Notes: generated by a model not told the origin, from the sequence alone. DNA of 64,000 nt from Bacillus piscicola (GCF_022458745.1 NZ_JAJJJF010000004.1:62001-126000); one strand, 5' to 3'. Counted from the first letter of the stretch, positions 28,071 to 37,774 are shown. A program made the numbers and translations.

Positions 28071-29219
28071 TTACAAATCACCTGGGAAGAGCTGTTTGGA
28101 GATGACGGAGCGTAGAATTTCATTTGTTCCTTCATAGAGTTGGGTTACTTTTGCGTCTCTCATAAAGCGCTCGACGGGGTATTCTTTCATATATCCGTAG
28201 CCGCCGAATACTTGGACCGCTTCGGTTGTGACTTCCATTGCCGTATCGGATGCAAACAGCTTTGACATGGCTGATTCGTTGCCGTAAGAAAGTCCTTCGC
28301 TTTCCCGCCAGGCTGCTTGGTAGGTTAAGAGCCGGGCTGCCTCTACTTTCACCGCCATGTCTGCAAGTTTAAAAGAAATGCCTTGCATCTTGGCGATCGG
28401 TTTGCCGAATTGCTTTCTTTCTTTTGCGTATTGCACGGCTGCATCAAGGGCACCTTGGGCAATGCCTACCGCCTGAGCGGCTATTCCGTTCCGGCCGCCG
28501 TCAAGTGTTTGCATTGCAATCTTAAAGCCGTCTCCCACGTTTCCGAGTACGTTCTCCTCGGGAACGCGGCAGTTGTTCATCCTAATTTCCGTTGTCGGGG
28601 AAGAGCGGATGCCGAGTTTCCTCTCTTTTTTTCCAATCGTAAATCCAGGAAAATCCTTCTCAACGATAAAAGCACTCACCCCGCGCTGCTTCTTTTCCAG
28701 AGAAGTTGAAGCAAAGATGAGGTAGATGTCCGCTTCACCGCCGTTCGTGATAAATACTTTTGATCCGTTCAACACAAAATGCCTGCCGTCTTTTACAGCT
28801 GTCGTTTTCATTGCCGCCGCATCCGAACCCGAGCCCGGTTCCGTTAGTCCGTACGCACCGAGCTTCGTTCCTTCAGCCAATCCTGTTAAATAGGTCTCTT
28901 TCTGGTATTCCGTCCCAAACGCAAAAATCGGCCCGCTGGCGAGGGAGAGATGGGCGGAGAGGGTAACGCCGGTAGCTGCACAGACTCGCGACAATTCTTC
29001 CACAGCAATCGCGTAGCTGAGATAATCACTGCCGATTCCCCCGTATGTTTCCGGCCAAGGAATACCGGTAAGACCCAGTTCTGCCATTTTAGTAAACAAA
29101 TGACGGTCAAAGCGCTCTTCCTCATCCCGTTCCGCGGCAGAGGGGGCTACTTCCTTCTGGGCGAAATCGCGCACTGTCTTTTGTATCACCCTTTGTTCCT
29201 CACTTAATAAAAAATCCAT
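28071..29219 (-). CDS. acdA: Acyl-CoA dehydrogenase
   Basis: FAD-dependent acyl-CoA dehydrogenase of 382 aa, first oxidation step of fatty acid (or branched-chain acyl) degradation. Visible motifs: [45 protein letters not shown] (FAD pyrophosphate contact), [19 protein letters not shown] and the catalytic glutamate in QLYEGTNEI. The ATG at 29217-29219 follows GGGGGAGG at six bases. It is the last gene of the fadF-mmgA-mmgB-acd-acd operon, and its place next to rpoE matches B. subtilis acdA. Confidence 0.94.
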   Translation of the reverse strand: MDFLLSEEQRVIQKTVRDFAQKEVAPSAAERDEEERFDRHLFTKMAELGLTGIPWPETYGGIGSDYLSYAIAVEELSRVCAATGVTLSAHLSLASGPIFAFGTEYQKETYLTGLAEGTKLGAYGLTEPGSGSDAAAMKTTAVKDGRHFVLNGSKVFITNGGEADIYLIFASTSLEKKQRGVSAFIVEKDFPGFTIGKKERKLGIRSSPTTEIRMNNCRVPEENVLGNVGDGFKIAMQTLDGGRNGIAAQAVGIAQGALDAAVQYAKERKQFGKPIAKMQGISFKLADMAVKVEAARLLTYQAAWRESEGLSYGNESAMSKLFASDTAMEVTTEAVQVFGGYGYMKEYPVERFMRDAKVTQLYEGTNEILRSVISKQLFPGDL

Positions 29220-29233
29220 CTGCATCCTCCCCC

Positions 29234-30367
29234 CTATGCATTCTCCTTTTTCTCCCGGCTGTCGCCGATAAGATGCTTGCCAATGACGACTCGTTGAATT
29301 TCACTGGTACCTTCATAGATTTCACACACTTTCGCATCGCGGAAAAAGCGTTCGGCGGGATAGCGAGTCGTCGTTCCTGCTTCCCCGATCACTTGGACGG
29401 CTTCTGTGGCCACGTTCATGGCTGTCCGTGACGCGAAGAGTTTTGCCATCGATGCTTGTTTCGTGCAGGGGAGATTCTGTTGATGAAGACAAGCTGCTTG
29501 ATAGGTTAAGAGCTGTGCGGCTTCGATTTGTACGGCCATGTCAGCGAGTTTACCCGAATCTCCTTCCTTCTGTTGTGCTTGCCATGCCGCCGCAAGCGCC
29601 CCCTTTGCAATGCCAAGTGCCTGCGCGGCTATTCCGATTCTGCCAGCGCCTAAATTGGCTAAGGCAATTTTGAAGCCCTCCCCTTCCTTCCCGAGACGAT
29701 TTTCGACCGGAACTACACAATCTTCTAAAATAATCGACGTCGTGTTGGAACCGCGCAGCCCCATTTTCTGTTCTTTCTTGCCAACCTGTAAGCCTGGTAA
29801 GCCTTTCTCCACAATAAACGCCGTGATGCCCCGTGACCCTTTAGACGGATCGGTGCTGGCAAATAAAATGTACGTATCAGCGGCACCGCCATTCGTAATA
29901 AACATTTTTGTTCCATGCAGCCGGTAATGGTCGTTTTCTTTTACGGCTGTTGTTTGCAACGCCCCGGCGTCACTCCCGGCATTTGCTTCCGTCAAGGCAA
30001 ATGCACCGAGGTATTCGCCGGATGCGAGTTTCGTTGCATACTTTTCCTTTTGCTCATCCGTCCCAAATGCGAGGATCGGATTCGTTCCGACCGATGTGTG
30101 CACCGCCAGAATCACACCGAGAGCGGGGCTCACTTTTGAGATTTCTTCAATGGCCAGCACATACGACAGAAAATCCATACCCGAGCCGCCGTACTGGGAG
30201 GGTACCGGAATGCCCATCCATTTTGATTCAGCCATTTTAAGGACGACCTCTTGCGGAAAGCGGTCTTCGGCTTCCATCCGTTTCACGGCAGGCCTGATAT
30301 GTTTCTCAGCAAATTGACGGACTTTTTCTCGCAGCTGTTCCTGTTCGTCGGTTAACCTGAATTCCAT
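29234..30367 (-). CDS. mmgC: Acyl-CoA dehydrogenase with altered FAD-contact region
   Basis: Second acyl-CoA dehydrogenase, 377 aa, 14 bp upstream of the first and clearly a paralogue. [30 protein letters not shown] and the catalytic EIYEGTSEI are present. Two segments differ from the norm. The ERxQFGxPI stretch is deleted (it reads [18 protein letters not shown], about 12 residues short), and the GGYGY motif is replaced by GEAGTTT. Both contact FAD in this family, so activity or substrate choice may be changed. The ATG at 30365-30367 follows AAAGGAGG at five bases. The symbol is given by operon position only. Confidence 0.88.
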   Translation of the reverse strand: MEFRLTDEQEQLREKVRQFAEKHIRPAVKRMEAEDRFPQEVVLKMAESKWMGIPVPSQYGGSGMDFLSYVLAIEEISKVSPALGVILAVHTSVGTNPILAFGTDEQKEKYATKLASGEYLGAFALTEANAGSDAGALQTTAVKENDHYRLHGTKMFITNGGAADTYILFASTDPSKGSRGITAFIVEKGLPGLQVGKKEQKMGLRGSNTTSIILEDCVVPVENRLGKEGEGFKIALANLGAGRIGIAAQALGIAKGALAAAWQAQQKEGDSGKLADMAVQIEAAQLLTYQAACLHQQNLPCTKQASMAKLFASRTAMNVATEAVQVIGEAGTTTRYPAERFFRDAKVCEIYEGTSEIQRVVIGKHLIGDSREKKENA

Positions 30368-30411
30368 GGCGTCCTCCTTTCTGCGACCGGACATCGCCAG
30401 AGATCGTCCGT

Positions 30412-31266
30412 TTAAGAAGAATAGAAATAAAAGCCACGTCCTGTTTTTTTCCCGAGCCAGCCTGCTTTTACATAGTTACGTAGAAGCGGGCACGGCCGGT
30501 ACTTATCATCACCGAAGCCGTCATGCAAGGTTTCCATAATGAAAAGACACGTATCCAGGCCGATCAAATCAGCAAGTGCCAGCGGCCCAAGCGGATGGTT
30601 CATACCGAGCGTCATCACGTTATCGACTGCCTCCGGAGACGCCACCCCTTCATACACGGCGTAAACAGCCTCGTTAATCATCGGCATCAACACACGATTT
30701 GAGACAAAACCCGGATAGTCATTCACTTCTATCGCTGTTTTCCCAAGCGACTCACACACCGCTCTTCCTGTTTCAGCTGTTTCTTCTGCTGTAGACAGGC
30801 CCCGAATGATCTCGACCAGTTTCATTACCGGAACTGGGTTCATGAAGTGCATGCCGATCACTTGTGCCGGCCTGTTCGTCACGGAAGCTAATTCTGTGAT
30901 GGAAAGAGAAGAGGTGTTAGACGCGAGGATGGCATGAGGTGGTGCGAGTGGGTCAACTTCATGAAAAATACGTTTCTTCACGTCTTTATTTTCCGTTACC
31001 GCTTCAACGATTAAATCGGCCTCTCCGGCCCGTCGAAGGTGAGAAGTAGAATGGATACGCTTGATCATCTCCTTCCCCTCTCCCTCGGAGAGCCGGTTTT
31101 TTTCCCGCTGTCGTTCCACGTTTCTTTCGATTCGTTCCATTCCTTTTTCGAGCTGCTTTTTCTCCATATCGTACCAGATGACGTGATAGCCTGCCTGGGC
31201 ATGTACCTGAGCGATCCCAGTTCCCATCTGCCCTGCCCCGATAACCATGACGGTATGAATATTCAT
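30412..31266 (-). CDS. mmgB: 3-hydroxybutyryl-CoA dehydrogenase
   Basis: A 284-aa NAD-dependent 3-hydroxyacyl-CoA dehydrogenase. The N-terminal Rossmann motif is VMVIGAGQMGTGIAQ. ASNTSSLSITELA and the catalytic His region GMHFMNPVPVMKLVEII are intact. The C-terminal helical dimerisation domain ends with LGKKTGRGFYFY. It oxidises 3-hydroxyacyl-CoA to 3-ketoacyl-CoA between the dehydrogenase and thiolase steps encoded in the same operon. Confidence 0.95.
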   Translation of the reverse strand: MNIHTVMVIGAGQMGTGIAQVHAQAGYHVIWYDMEKKQLEKGMERIERNVERQREKNRLSEGEGKEMIKRIHSTSHLRRAGEADLIVEAVTENKDVKKRIFHEVDPLAPPHAILASNTSSLSITELASVTNRPAQVIGMHFMNPVPVMKLVEIIRGLSTAEETAETGRAVCESLGKTAIEVNDYPGFVSNRVLMPMINEAVYAVYEGVASPEAVDNVMTLGMNHPLGPLALADLIGLDTCLFIMETLHDGFGDDKYRPCPLLRNYVKAGWLGKKTGRGFYFYSS

Positions 31267-31301
31267 CTGCTTTCCTCCCCGGTTTTTTGCTTGATTGTCT
31301 G

Positions 31302-32483
31302 TTACGGCACGTCAATCATGACCGCATCTCCTTGCCCGCCGCCACTGCAAATGGCAGCAATTCCTCTTCCGCCGCCGCGCCTTCTCAATTCATGAGCAAG
31401 TGTTAAAATAATTCTCGTACCACTTGCTCCAATAGGATGTCCGAGTGCAACAGCCCCGCCGTTCACATTCACTTTTTCTGGCGCTATTCCGGTTGATTTA
31501 CCGTTTAATAGCGCAACTGCGGCAAACGCTTCATTTATTTCGAATACATCTATATCGGCGAGTGTCCGACCTGTTTTCTTTAACAGCTTTTGAATAACGA
31601 GCCCTGGTGTTTTGGGAAAATCCTCTGCTTTTACCGCAAGTGCAGCATGGCCGGTTATCGTCGCAAGTGGCTGTATTCCTTCACGCGCTGCCCGCTTGTC
31701 ACTCATGAGCAGGAGAGCGCAGGCACCATCATTTACTCCCGGCGCATTTCCGGCTGTAATGGTGCTATTCTCTTTAAAAGCAGGACGCAGCTTCCGCAGG
31801 GCCTCCAATGTCGTGTCACTCCGTACCGCTTCATCTTCCGTAACTAGGACGGGAGAGGACCTCCTTTTCGGCACTTCTACCGGGACAATTTCTTCCGCAA
31901 AAAATCCTTGTTGCCCTGCTTTCCCTGCTCGTTCGTGACTGCGGAGCGCCCATCTGTCCTGCATTTCCCGGGAAATACCGTAATAGTCTGCAGCCTCGTT
32001 ACCGTACACGCCCATGTGAACACCATGAAACGAGCAGGTGAGCCCGTCATGAATCATCATATCTTGCAGGACAGCATCGCCCATCCGGCTTCCCCACCGT
32101 GCTTTCGGTACGACGTAGGGAGCATTGCTCATCGACTCCATCCCTCCTGCGATCACGACCTCTCCGTCCCCCGCTCTGATGATTTGGTCCGCCATCGTCA
32201 CGGTCCGCATACCTGACGCACATACTTTATTGATGGTCTCGGTTGTCACTTCCCACGGAAGCCCGGCATTCCGTGCTGCCTGCCGTGACGGAAGCTGGCC
32301 TTGCCCGCCTTGCAGCACGTTCCCCATTAACACCTCTTCTACCGCCGCAGGGTCGGTGCCGGTCTTCGAGAGTACCCCTTTTATAGCAGCGCCGCCCAAC
32401 TCTCCTGCCGTTAACGGAGCCAGGGAACCGCCGAATGTTCCAAAGGGTGTCCGCGCACCGGCTGCAATGACCGTCCTCGTCAT
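31302..32483 (-). CDS. mmgA: Acetyl-CoA acetyltransferase (thiolase)
   Basis: Thiolase of 393 aa that cleaves or forms 3-ketoacyl-CoA. The nucleophile is in NKVCASGMRTV, the catalytic His in NGGAVALGHPIGASG and the second Cys in CSGGGQGDAV. The true start is the ATG at 32481-32483 (AAGGAG seven bases upstream), overlapping the fadF stop by four bases, so the two are translationally coupled. The longer frame reaching 32738 runs in another frame of fadF and is not real. Confidence 0.94.
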   Translation of the reverse strand: MTRTVIAAGARTPFGTFGGSLAPLTAGELGGAAIKGVLSKTGTDPAAVEEVLMGNVLQGGQGQLPSRQAARNAGLPWEVTTETINKVCASGMRTVTMADQIIRAGDGEVVIAGGMESMSNAPYVVPKARWGSRMGDAVLQDMMIHDGLTCSFHGVHMGVYGNEAADYYGISREMQDRWALRSHERAGKAGQQGFFAEEIVPVEVPKRRSSPVLVTEDEAVRSDTTLEALRKLRPAFKENSTITAGNAPGVNDGACALLLMSDKRAAREGIQPLATITGHAALAVKAEDFPKTPGLVIQKLLKKTGRTLADIDVFEINEAFAAVALLNGKSTGIAPEKVNVNGGAVALGHPIGASGTRIILTLAHELRRRGGGRGIAAICSGGGQGDAVMIDVP

Positions 32484-34600
32484 AGTCCCGCTCCTTCCTT
32501 CGCGTCCTCGCCCCTGCCAAAGACAGCGAGTGCCAGAATTTCTGCTATATCCATTGTTTTCACGTCCTCTTCCACTTCCTTTTCCTTCGTCCCGTCCGCT
32601 AACATCGTCAAACAGTACGGGCAGCCACTCCCAATGAGGGACGGACTTACCGCCAAAGCTTGTTCCGTGCGGGCTGTGTTCACACGCTGGCCGACTTCTT
32701 CTTCCATCCACATCATGCCGCCCCCTGCTCCGCAGCACATCGCGTTTTCGCGGCTTCGTTCCATCTCGACAATCGTTAAACCCGGGATCGCCTGCAGAAC
32801 CGCGCGCGGGGAATCGTAGACATCGTTATAGCGGCCGAGGTAACAAGAATCGTGATACGTAATCGTTTCTCTCACTTCATGCGTTGGCGTCAGCTTTCCT
32901 GTGCGAATGAGTTCTGCAAGCAACTCCGTATGATGAAAGATTTCCGTATCTTCAAGACCAAATTCCGGGTATTCGTTTTTAAAGGAATTATAGGCATGAG
33001 GATCAATCGTGACGACTTTCTTTACATCATGTTGTTGAAATTCAGCTATATTCGCAGCGGCCAGCTCCTGAAACAAAAATTCATTGCCGATACGCCGCGG
33101 GGTATCACCGGAATTTTTCTCTTTATTTCCGAGAATCGCAAACGTCACCCCGGCCTCATTCAACAATTTCGCAAAAGACTGGGCAATCTTTTGGCTTCGC
33201 TTATCATAAGAACCCATTGACCCGACAAAAAACAAATATTCCGGAGGCGCTGCTTCTCCTTGTTCCTGCCATTCTTTTACAGTTGGGGCCTTCATATCGG
33301 TGCGCCCCTCTCGCCATTTTTCCCGGTCTTTGCGGCTGATCCCCCACGGGTTCCCCTGCCTTTCAATGTTCATAAGGGCGCGCTGGGCCTCACTGTCCAT
33401 CTTTCCTTCTGTCAACACGAGGTAACGGCGCAGGTCGATAATTTTATCGACATGTTCGTTCATGACCGGACATGCGTCTTCACAATTGCGGCACGTCGTA
33501 CACGCCCAGATCTCTTCCTCGGTAATAACATCCCCGATCAAACGCGCGTCGTATCCAGCCGCCGATTCTTTTGCCCCCGCTCCGCTTGCGGCCAGTTGAT
33601 TGCCGCTCGTATGGCGAAAAGCAAATGCCGGCAGCCACGGGGATTGGGACGTGATAGCTGCCCCTTTTTCTGTTAAATGATCACGCATTTTGATCAGCAG
33701 ATCCATCGGGGAAAGCATCTTCCCGGTACCGGCTGCAGGACACACATTCGTACAGCGCCCGCACTCTACACATGCATACAAATCGAGCAGCTGCTTCTGG
33801 TTAAAATCCTCGATCTTGTCGATGCCGAATTCTTCCTGCGTCTCATCTTCAAAATCGATCGAGGCCAGCTGCCCAACCGGGTGGGTCCGTCCGAGCCACA
33901 CATTAACAGGGCCGGCAATGATGTGCGCATGCTTGGACTGGGGAACATACACTAAAAAACTTAATAAAAACAATACATGCAGCCACCAGAAAATGAAAAA
34001 CAAAACACCAGCTCCCTCTGTTCCAAGCGGAGAGGCAGCCGCCGCTATGAGAGAGGCGAGCGGTTCAAAAGCAAAAAGCCCTTTATCCAGCCAGATAATC
34101 TCCATCCCTTTTGCCAGCAGTTTCGACGTCATCAACCCGCCGATGAACAGAAGAACGATACCCGCTTTCCAGCCGCGTTTTAAACGGACGAGCTTCTCAA
34201 CGTAACGGCGGTGAAAAGCCCAAACGACCGCTGCTAGGATAAGAAAAACGACAATCTCTTGAAAAAGAGTAAAGTACGGGTATAGCGGTCCAAGCGGCAA
34301 GTGGGAACCAATCGCAAGCCCCTTCCAGATCGTATCGATCGCACTGAATTGGACGAGCAGGAACCCGTAAAAAAACACAACATGAATCGTACCGCTCTTT
34401 TTGTCTTTTAGAAGCTTTTTTTGCCCCAATACATTGGTCTTTACCGCTTCCCACCGCTCCTTCACGGTGTGGGTAAACGCTGCCTTTCTTCCGAGCTTTA
34501 TATAAGAGGTGCGGGTCTGTACAACTTTCACAAAAAGAAACAGCGCATAGGCAGTGACGAAGAGAAATCCTACCCAGTTTACTAGCAGGAGCATACTCAT
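32480..34600 (-). CDS. fadF: FadF-type membrane iron-sulfur oxidoreductase (ETF:menaquinone route)
   Basis: A 706-aa protein of the heterodisulfide-reductase-like FadF/YwjF family. The N-terminal half has about six membrane helices. Two [4Fe-4S] motifs follow, CVECGRCTNVCP and CTTCRNCEDACP. Two cysteine-rich CCG-type domains are at the C-terminus (YHDSCYLGRYN, CCGAGGGMMW, SGCPYC). It is thought to pass electrons from acyl-CoA dehydrogenases through electron-transfer flavoprotein to menaquinone. Its place at the head of this beta-oxidation operon fits. The ATG at 34598-34600 follows AAAGGGG. Confidence 0.92.
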   Translation of the reverse strand: MSMLLLVNWVGFLFVTAYALFLFVKVVQTRTSYIKLGRKAAFTHTVKERWEAVKTNVLGQKKLLKDKKSGTIHVVFFYGFLLVQFSAIDTIWKGLAIGSHLPLGPLYPYFTLFQEIVVFLILAAVVWAFHRRYVEKLVRLKRGWKAGIVLLFIGGLMTSKLLAKGMEIIWLDKGLFAFEPLASLIAAAASPLGTEGAGVLFFIFWWLHVLFLLSFLVYVPQSKHAHIIAGPVNVWLGRTHPVGQLASIDFEDETQEEFGIDKIEDFNQKQLLDLYACVECGRCTNVCPAAGTGKMLSPMDLLIKMRDHLTEKGAAITSQSPWLPAFAFRHTSGNQLAASGAGAKESAAGYDARLIGDVITEEEIWACTTCRNCEDACPVMNEHVDKIIDLRRYLVLTEGKMDSEAQRALMNIERQGNPWGISRKDREKWREGRTDMKAPTVKEWQEQGEAAPPEYLFFVGSMGSYDKRSQKIAQSFAKLLNEAGVTFAILGNKEKNSGDTPRRIGNEFLFQELAAANIAEFQQHDVKKVVTIDPHAYNSFKNEYPEFGLEDTEIFHHTELLAELIRTGKLTPTHEVRETITYHDSCYLGRYNDVYDSPRAVLQAIPGLTIVEMERSRENAMCCGAGGGMMWMEEEVGQRVNTARTEQALAVSPSLIGSGCPYCLTMLADGTKEKEVEEDVKTMDIAEILALAVFGRGEDAKEGAGL

Positions 34601-34706
34601 GAAGCATTTCCCCTTTCCCTCATGCTGGCTTTTCATTCGCTCACTTTATTTACATTTTTTCTTAAAAAAAAAATATTGTGAAATGAATACACCATAACAA
34701 CTACAC

Positions 34707-34732
34707 TTTCAATCAGCTCTGGGCGGCGGACG
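34707..34732. repeat. Fragment of family C repeat
   Basis: TTTCAATCAGCTCTGGGCGG followed by CGGACG matches one end of the 230-410 repeat and the 27995 copy. It lies between the divergent fadF and cardiolipin synthase genes. Confidence 0.45.
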
Positions 34733-34815
34733 ATAGTACCCACGAGGCATAGGTGCGATAAAACGTATCTTTTTGGGTACTCTATATAATATCTATGTAT
34801 GGGGAGGTTTACTCC

Positions 34816-36009
34816 ATGATCATTTTCTATGTGATCATAGGACTCATCCTATTAGTATGCGTGTGGGGATGGCTCGATGTGTCATTCGGAAAAAGACAGC
34901 ACAAAAAACAACAGAATACGGTTTGTTATCCTTCGCGGCAAAGCAATGTCGACTGGTTTGATGATGGCAAACGTTTTTTTGACTCTTTGTTTCGTGATAT
35001 TTCCGAGGCTTCCAACCATGTGTATATGCTTTTTTTTGTTTTTCGGGATGACAGTCTTGGCAGCCAGCTAATCGATCTACTCTCCGAAAAAGCTGCCGCA
35101 GGAGTGGAGGTCATCGTGCTGGTTGATCGTCTTGGAGCCGGTCTTAAGCGCAGTGGCCGGAAAAGGCTTGAGAAGAACGGCGTCCAGTTTGCGTATTCCC
35201 AAAAACCAACCTTCCCTTTTTTTCTTTATTCCCTTAACCGGCGGAATCATCGAAAAATAACCGTGATAGACGGCAAAACCGGCTATCTCGGCGGCTTCAA
35301 TGTGGGAGATGAGTATTTGGGACGCGATCCTAAGCTAGCGTATTGGCGTGACTTTCATTGCCGTTTTCACGGAACGGGCGTCCAGGATCTTACAACTCAC
35401 TTTCTGAAAGACTGGAACGAAGCTGGACAAACCGCTCCTCGATCTGCCGAGTTTAACCCACACCTCCCCGAAGGAAGGCAGCAGACTACATTCATCTCGA
35501 CGGATGGCCATGGGTTAGTCGCTCTGTATGAAAAAGCGATTCGGGAAGCCGACCGTTCTATCTATATTGCCAGTCCTTATTTCATCCCGCCCCGCCCGTT
35601 ACAACAGGCATTAACGGAGGCGCTTAAACGCGGAGTGAAAGTCCACATCATACTACCTGAAAAGAAAGACCATCCCTTTGTGAAAGAAGCCTCCTTCTAC
35701 TATTTACGGCCGCTTCTTCATGCAGGCGCTTCTGTCTATCACTACCAGCTTGGATTTTACCACGCTAAAGCATTTCTAACCGACGATCACGTTAGTATCG
35801 CCGGCACAGCTAACTTTGACCGCCGTAGTTTTTGTTTAAACAACGAAATGAACACTATTTTTTCAGACGACCAGGTCATCCGGGCTGTCAAACATTCGCT
35901 GTTAACAGATATGAAGCAATCTACGAAAGTAACCTTGGCCGACTTGGAGAAAACCGGCACCGGAAAAGCTTATGAAAAAATTGCCTTATGTTTAAGAGGG
36001 GCCTTGTAG
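34816..36009 (+). CDS. cls: Cardiolipin synthase (phospholipase D family)
   Basis: A 397-aa phospholipase D superfamily enzyme with one N-terminal membrane helix (IIFYVIIGLILLVCVWGW). Both HKD catalytic motifs are present: NHRKITVIDGKTGYLGGFN and YHAKAFLTDDHVSIAGTANF. It condenses phosphatidylglycerol into cardiolipin at the membrane. Being divergent from fadF matches ywjE beside ywjF in B. subtilis. The ATG at 34816 follows GGGGAGG at eight bases; TATAAT at 34785-34790 is the probable -10, but its -35 is poor. Confidence 0.9.
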   Translation: MIIFYVIIGLILLVCVWGWLDVSFGKRQHKKQQNTVCYPSRQSNVDWFDDGKRFFDSLFRDISEASNHVYMLFFVFRDDSLGSQLIDLLSEKAAAGVEVIVLVDRLGAGLKRSGRKRLEKNGVQFAYSQKPTFPFFLYSLNRRNHRKITVIDGKTGYLGGFNVGDEYLGRDPKLAYWRDFHCRFHGTGVQDLTTHFLKDWNEAGQTAPRSAEFNPHLPEGRQQTTFISTDGHGLVALYEKAIREADRSIYIASPYFIPPRPLQQALTEALKRGVKVHIILPEKKDHPFVKEASFYYLRPLLHAGASVYHYQLGFYHAKAFLTDDHVSIAGTANFDRRSFCLNNEMNTIFSDDQVIRAVKHSLLTDMKQSTKVTLADLEKTGTGKAYEKIALCLRGAL

Positions 36010-36440
36010 ATGCAAACAGGCTTAGTGTTGCTGGGATGACGTCGTTATTTCTTCGTAAGCACTTTTTAGCGACATCATATGCTTCCTATGATGTCGTTAT
36101 CTTCGTGCTTGCTTCTTTTCATGGCGCCATTCGCACGCTTAGACGTCGTTATTCTCCCCTTCCCCGCTTTTCACAACGTCATTCACTCCCTGCGACGTCG
36201 TTATTCTACTCCCGCCTGTTTTTCACGACTTCATTCACACGCTACGACGTCGCTATTCCGTCCCTCTCTGCTTTTCGCGACTCCATTCACTCCCTGCGAC
36301 GTCGCTATTCCGTCCCTCCCTGCTTTTCACAACGCCATTCACTCCCTGCGACGTCGCTATTCCACCCCCGCCTGTTTTTCACGACGCTATTCTCTTCCTA
36401 TGATGCTTCTATTTCTTTCCCACCACTTTTCTACGACGTC
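36010..36440 (+). repeat. 52-bp hairpin-unit array A4 (eight units)
   Basis: Fills the gap between the convergent cls and hydrolase genes. Cores (GACGTCGTTATT and variants) start at 36038, 36090, 36142, 36194, 36246, 36298, 36350 and 36402: seven steps, all exactly 52 bp. Typical halves are TTTTCACGACGCCATTCAC and CCTGCGACGTCGCTATTCC. The first unit begins immediately after the cls stop codon. Open frames running through it have no ribosome binding sites. Confidence 0.9.
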
Positions 36441-36494
36441 ATCCAAGGGAGTGGAAAGTCTTTAGGAGGTTTGCGTATGATGGAAAATATGAAA

Positions 36495-36533
36495 GCAAAA
36501 AGCAGCTCCATTCGTTGATTGGAATGGGGCTGC
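36495..36533 (-). terminator. Terminator of the alpha/beta hydrolase gene
   Basis: GCAGCCCCATTCC and GAATGGAGCTGC form a near-perfect stem with a short loop, followed by TTTTTGC on the minus strand. It begins five bases after the stop codon. Confidence 0.88.
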
Positions 36534-36538
36534 GGCTG

Positions 36539-37318
36539 TTAAGAGGGCAGCTTGGCGTTGGCAAACCTTTCGACGACTGCGTTAAATGCGTGGGCTTCCA
36601 GTGTGGGGATTTGATGCCCGACGCTGTTGATACACACGACATCAAGTTCTGCTTGTTGGGCATGTTTGAAGAAAAGATACTGGTAATAGTGAACATACCA
36701 ATCGCGAATACCATAAAGAAGCAAAACCGGCACCCTTAAATTCGGAAGACGGGAGGTACATGTATATTCTAGGCCTGATTCATACATGGAGGCAACGAGA
36801 TGTGGATCTACGTGTCGTACCGTCTCTGCGATCGCTCTCCGGTGTTCTTTATTTGTGGAGTTAGAAAAAGAAAGAATCTGGGCAAGTAATCCCATCAATT
36901 CATTTTCCGCGATCCAAATTCCTGTTTCGAATTCTTTTCGAAGCAAGGTTGAGCTCACTTCCGGAAAGCCGCCGGCCAGTACAATTCCGGCTGTGCGCTC
37001 CGGCCAGTTTAAGGCAAACTCCAGTGCCACTGATCCTCCGCATGAATAACCCGCGATTATTACTTTTTCCAATTGCAGTTCCTTGACTAAGTTATACGTA
37101 TCACGCGCCCATTCTTCAATGGTCAACGTGCCCTTTCCATTGCTGCTCTGCCCGTGGCCGCGCGCATTCATACATATGACCTGATAAGACTTTGTCAGTT
37201 CGTGCTGGCCCATGAATGTTGCCGCCCCCATTGACGGGGGATGTACGAATAGAAGCGGCGGCCCTTCTCCCCGCACTTCGTAATGAATCGTCGCTCCTTG
37301 GGATGAAAAAAACGGCAT
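36539..37318 (-). CDS. Alpha/beta hydrolase
   Basis: Alpha/beta-hydrolase fold protein of 259 aa. Oxyanion-hole segment LLFVHPPSMG, nucleophile elbow GYSCGGS (Ser), an acid Asp in GIRDWYVH and the catalytic His in GHQIP. It resembles esterase, haloperoxidase or MenH-like members; the substrate is not predictable. The ATG follows GAGGAGTGAGG. It is an isolated gene with its own terminator, absent from the B. subtilis version of the locus. Confidence 0.85.
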   Translation of the reverse strand: MPFFSSQGATIHYEVRGEGPPLLFVHPPSMGAATFMGQHELTKSYQVICMNARGHGQSSNGKGTLTIEEWARDTYNLVKELQLEKVIIAGYSCGGSVALEFALNWPERTAGIVLAGGFPEVSSTLLRKEFETGIWIAENELMGLLAQILSFSNSTNKEHRRAIAETVRHVDPHLVASMYESGLEYTCTSRLPNLRVPVLLLYGIRDWYVHYYQYLFFKHAQQAELDVVCINSVGHQIPTLEAHAFNAVVERFANAKLPS

Positions 37319-37338
37319 CCTGCCTCACTCCTCATTCC

Positions 37339-37519
37339 TCAGCCTCCCCCTCCCTGCAACCAGAGAAGGAGCCAACCATGTATTTTGTAGTCAATAAATA
37401 TACCGATTATCCCCAGCACACCGGACAAGACAAGGCGGTGCCGGGATAGGGAGACGCAGCCAGGCAAAGATCAGCCCTACTGCCATTCCGGTCGCCAGGG
37501 ACACCAACATTTCTGGCAT
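37339..37519 (-). pseudogene. XapX-domain (DUF1427) small membrane protein, frameshifted
   Basis: From an ATG at 37517-37519 (AGGAAG upstream) the minus strand reads MPEMLVSLATGMAVGLIF, then AWLRLPIPAPP, the hallmark of XapX small membrane proteins. It then loses frame and hits a stop at 37391-37393. Moving one base restores LSGVLGIIGIFIDYKIHGW, the expected second helix, to a stop at 37339-37341. One extra base near the PAPPC codons explains it. It is either a recent pseudogene or a base-call error. XapX function is unknown. Confidence 0.75.
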
Positions 37520-37601
37520 TTTGCGTCACTTCCTCGTTTGTAGTATGGTGTGTTACCTGTGTATTATTCTCTCGTCCAGATGTTTCATCCAACCGAAAAA
37601 A

Positions 37602-37625
37602 GAGCTGCTCCAATTGGAACAGCTC
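37602..37625 (-). terminator. Hairpin with T-tract upstream of the XapX remnant
   Basis: GAGCTGTTCC and GGAGCAGCTC flank an AATT loop (one mismatch per arm), followed on the minus strand by TTTTTTCGG. It may back up the argS terminator. Confidence 0.65.
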
Positions 37626-37733
37626 CTTATTTCTTGTCTGCATGATCAAATCCCTGTTGGAAACAGTATTCCAGTTCTGTTATAGACAAAACAGACAATT
37701 CATCAAGATTCAACGTTTTTTCTATACAATTAC

Positions 37734-37770
37734 AAAAAAACCGCTCTCTTCAAAGAAGAGCGGTTTTTTG
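37734..37770. terminator. Terminator of argS
   Basis: CCGCTCTCTTC and GAAGAGCGG arms with A-runs and T-runs on both sides (AAAAAAA and TTTTTTG) give a bidirectional intrinsic terminator four bases past the argS stop. Confidence 0.9.
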
Positions 37771-37774
37771 TTCT

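Noticed and set aside
32484-32738. N-terminal extension of the thiolase
   Set aside because: The extra 85 codons run through fadF in another frame and read as basic, low-complexity sequence; the ATG at 32483 has a proper ribosome binding site.
34637-34740. FadR operator upstream of fadF
   Set aside because: ATGAAT appears near 34683, but the second half of the TGAATGA-N-TCATTCA type palindrome is missing.
35988-36518. 176-residue and 128-residue open frames across array A4
   Set aside because: Same repeat artefact; one overlaps the end of cls and neither has a ribosome binding site.
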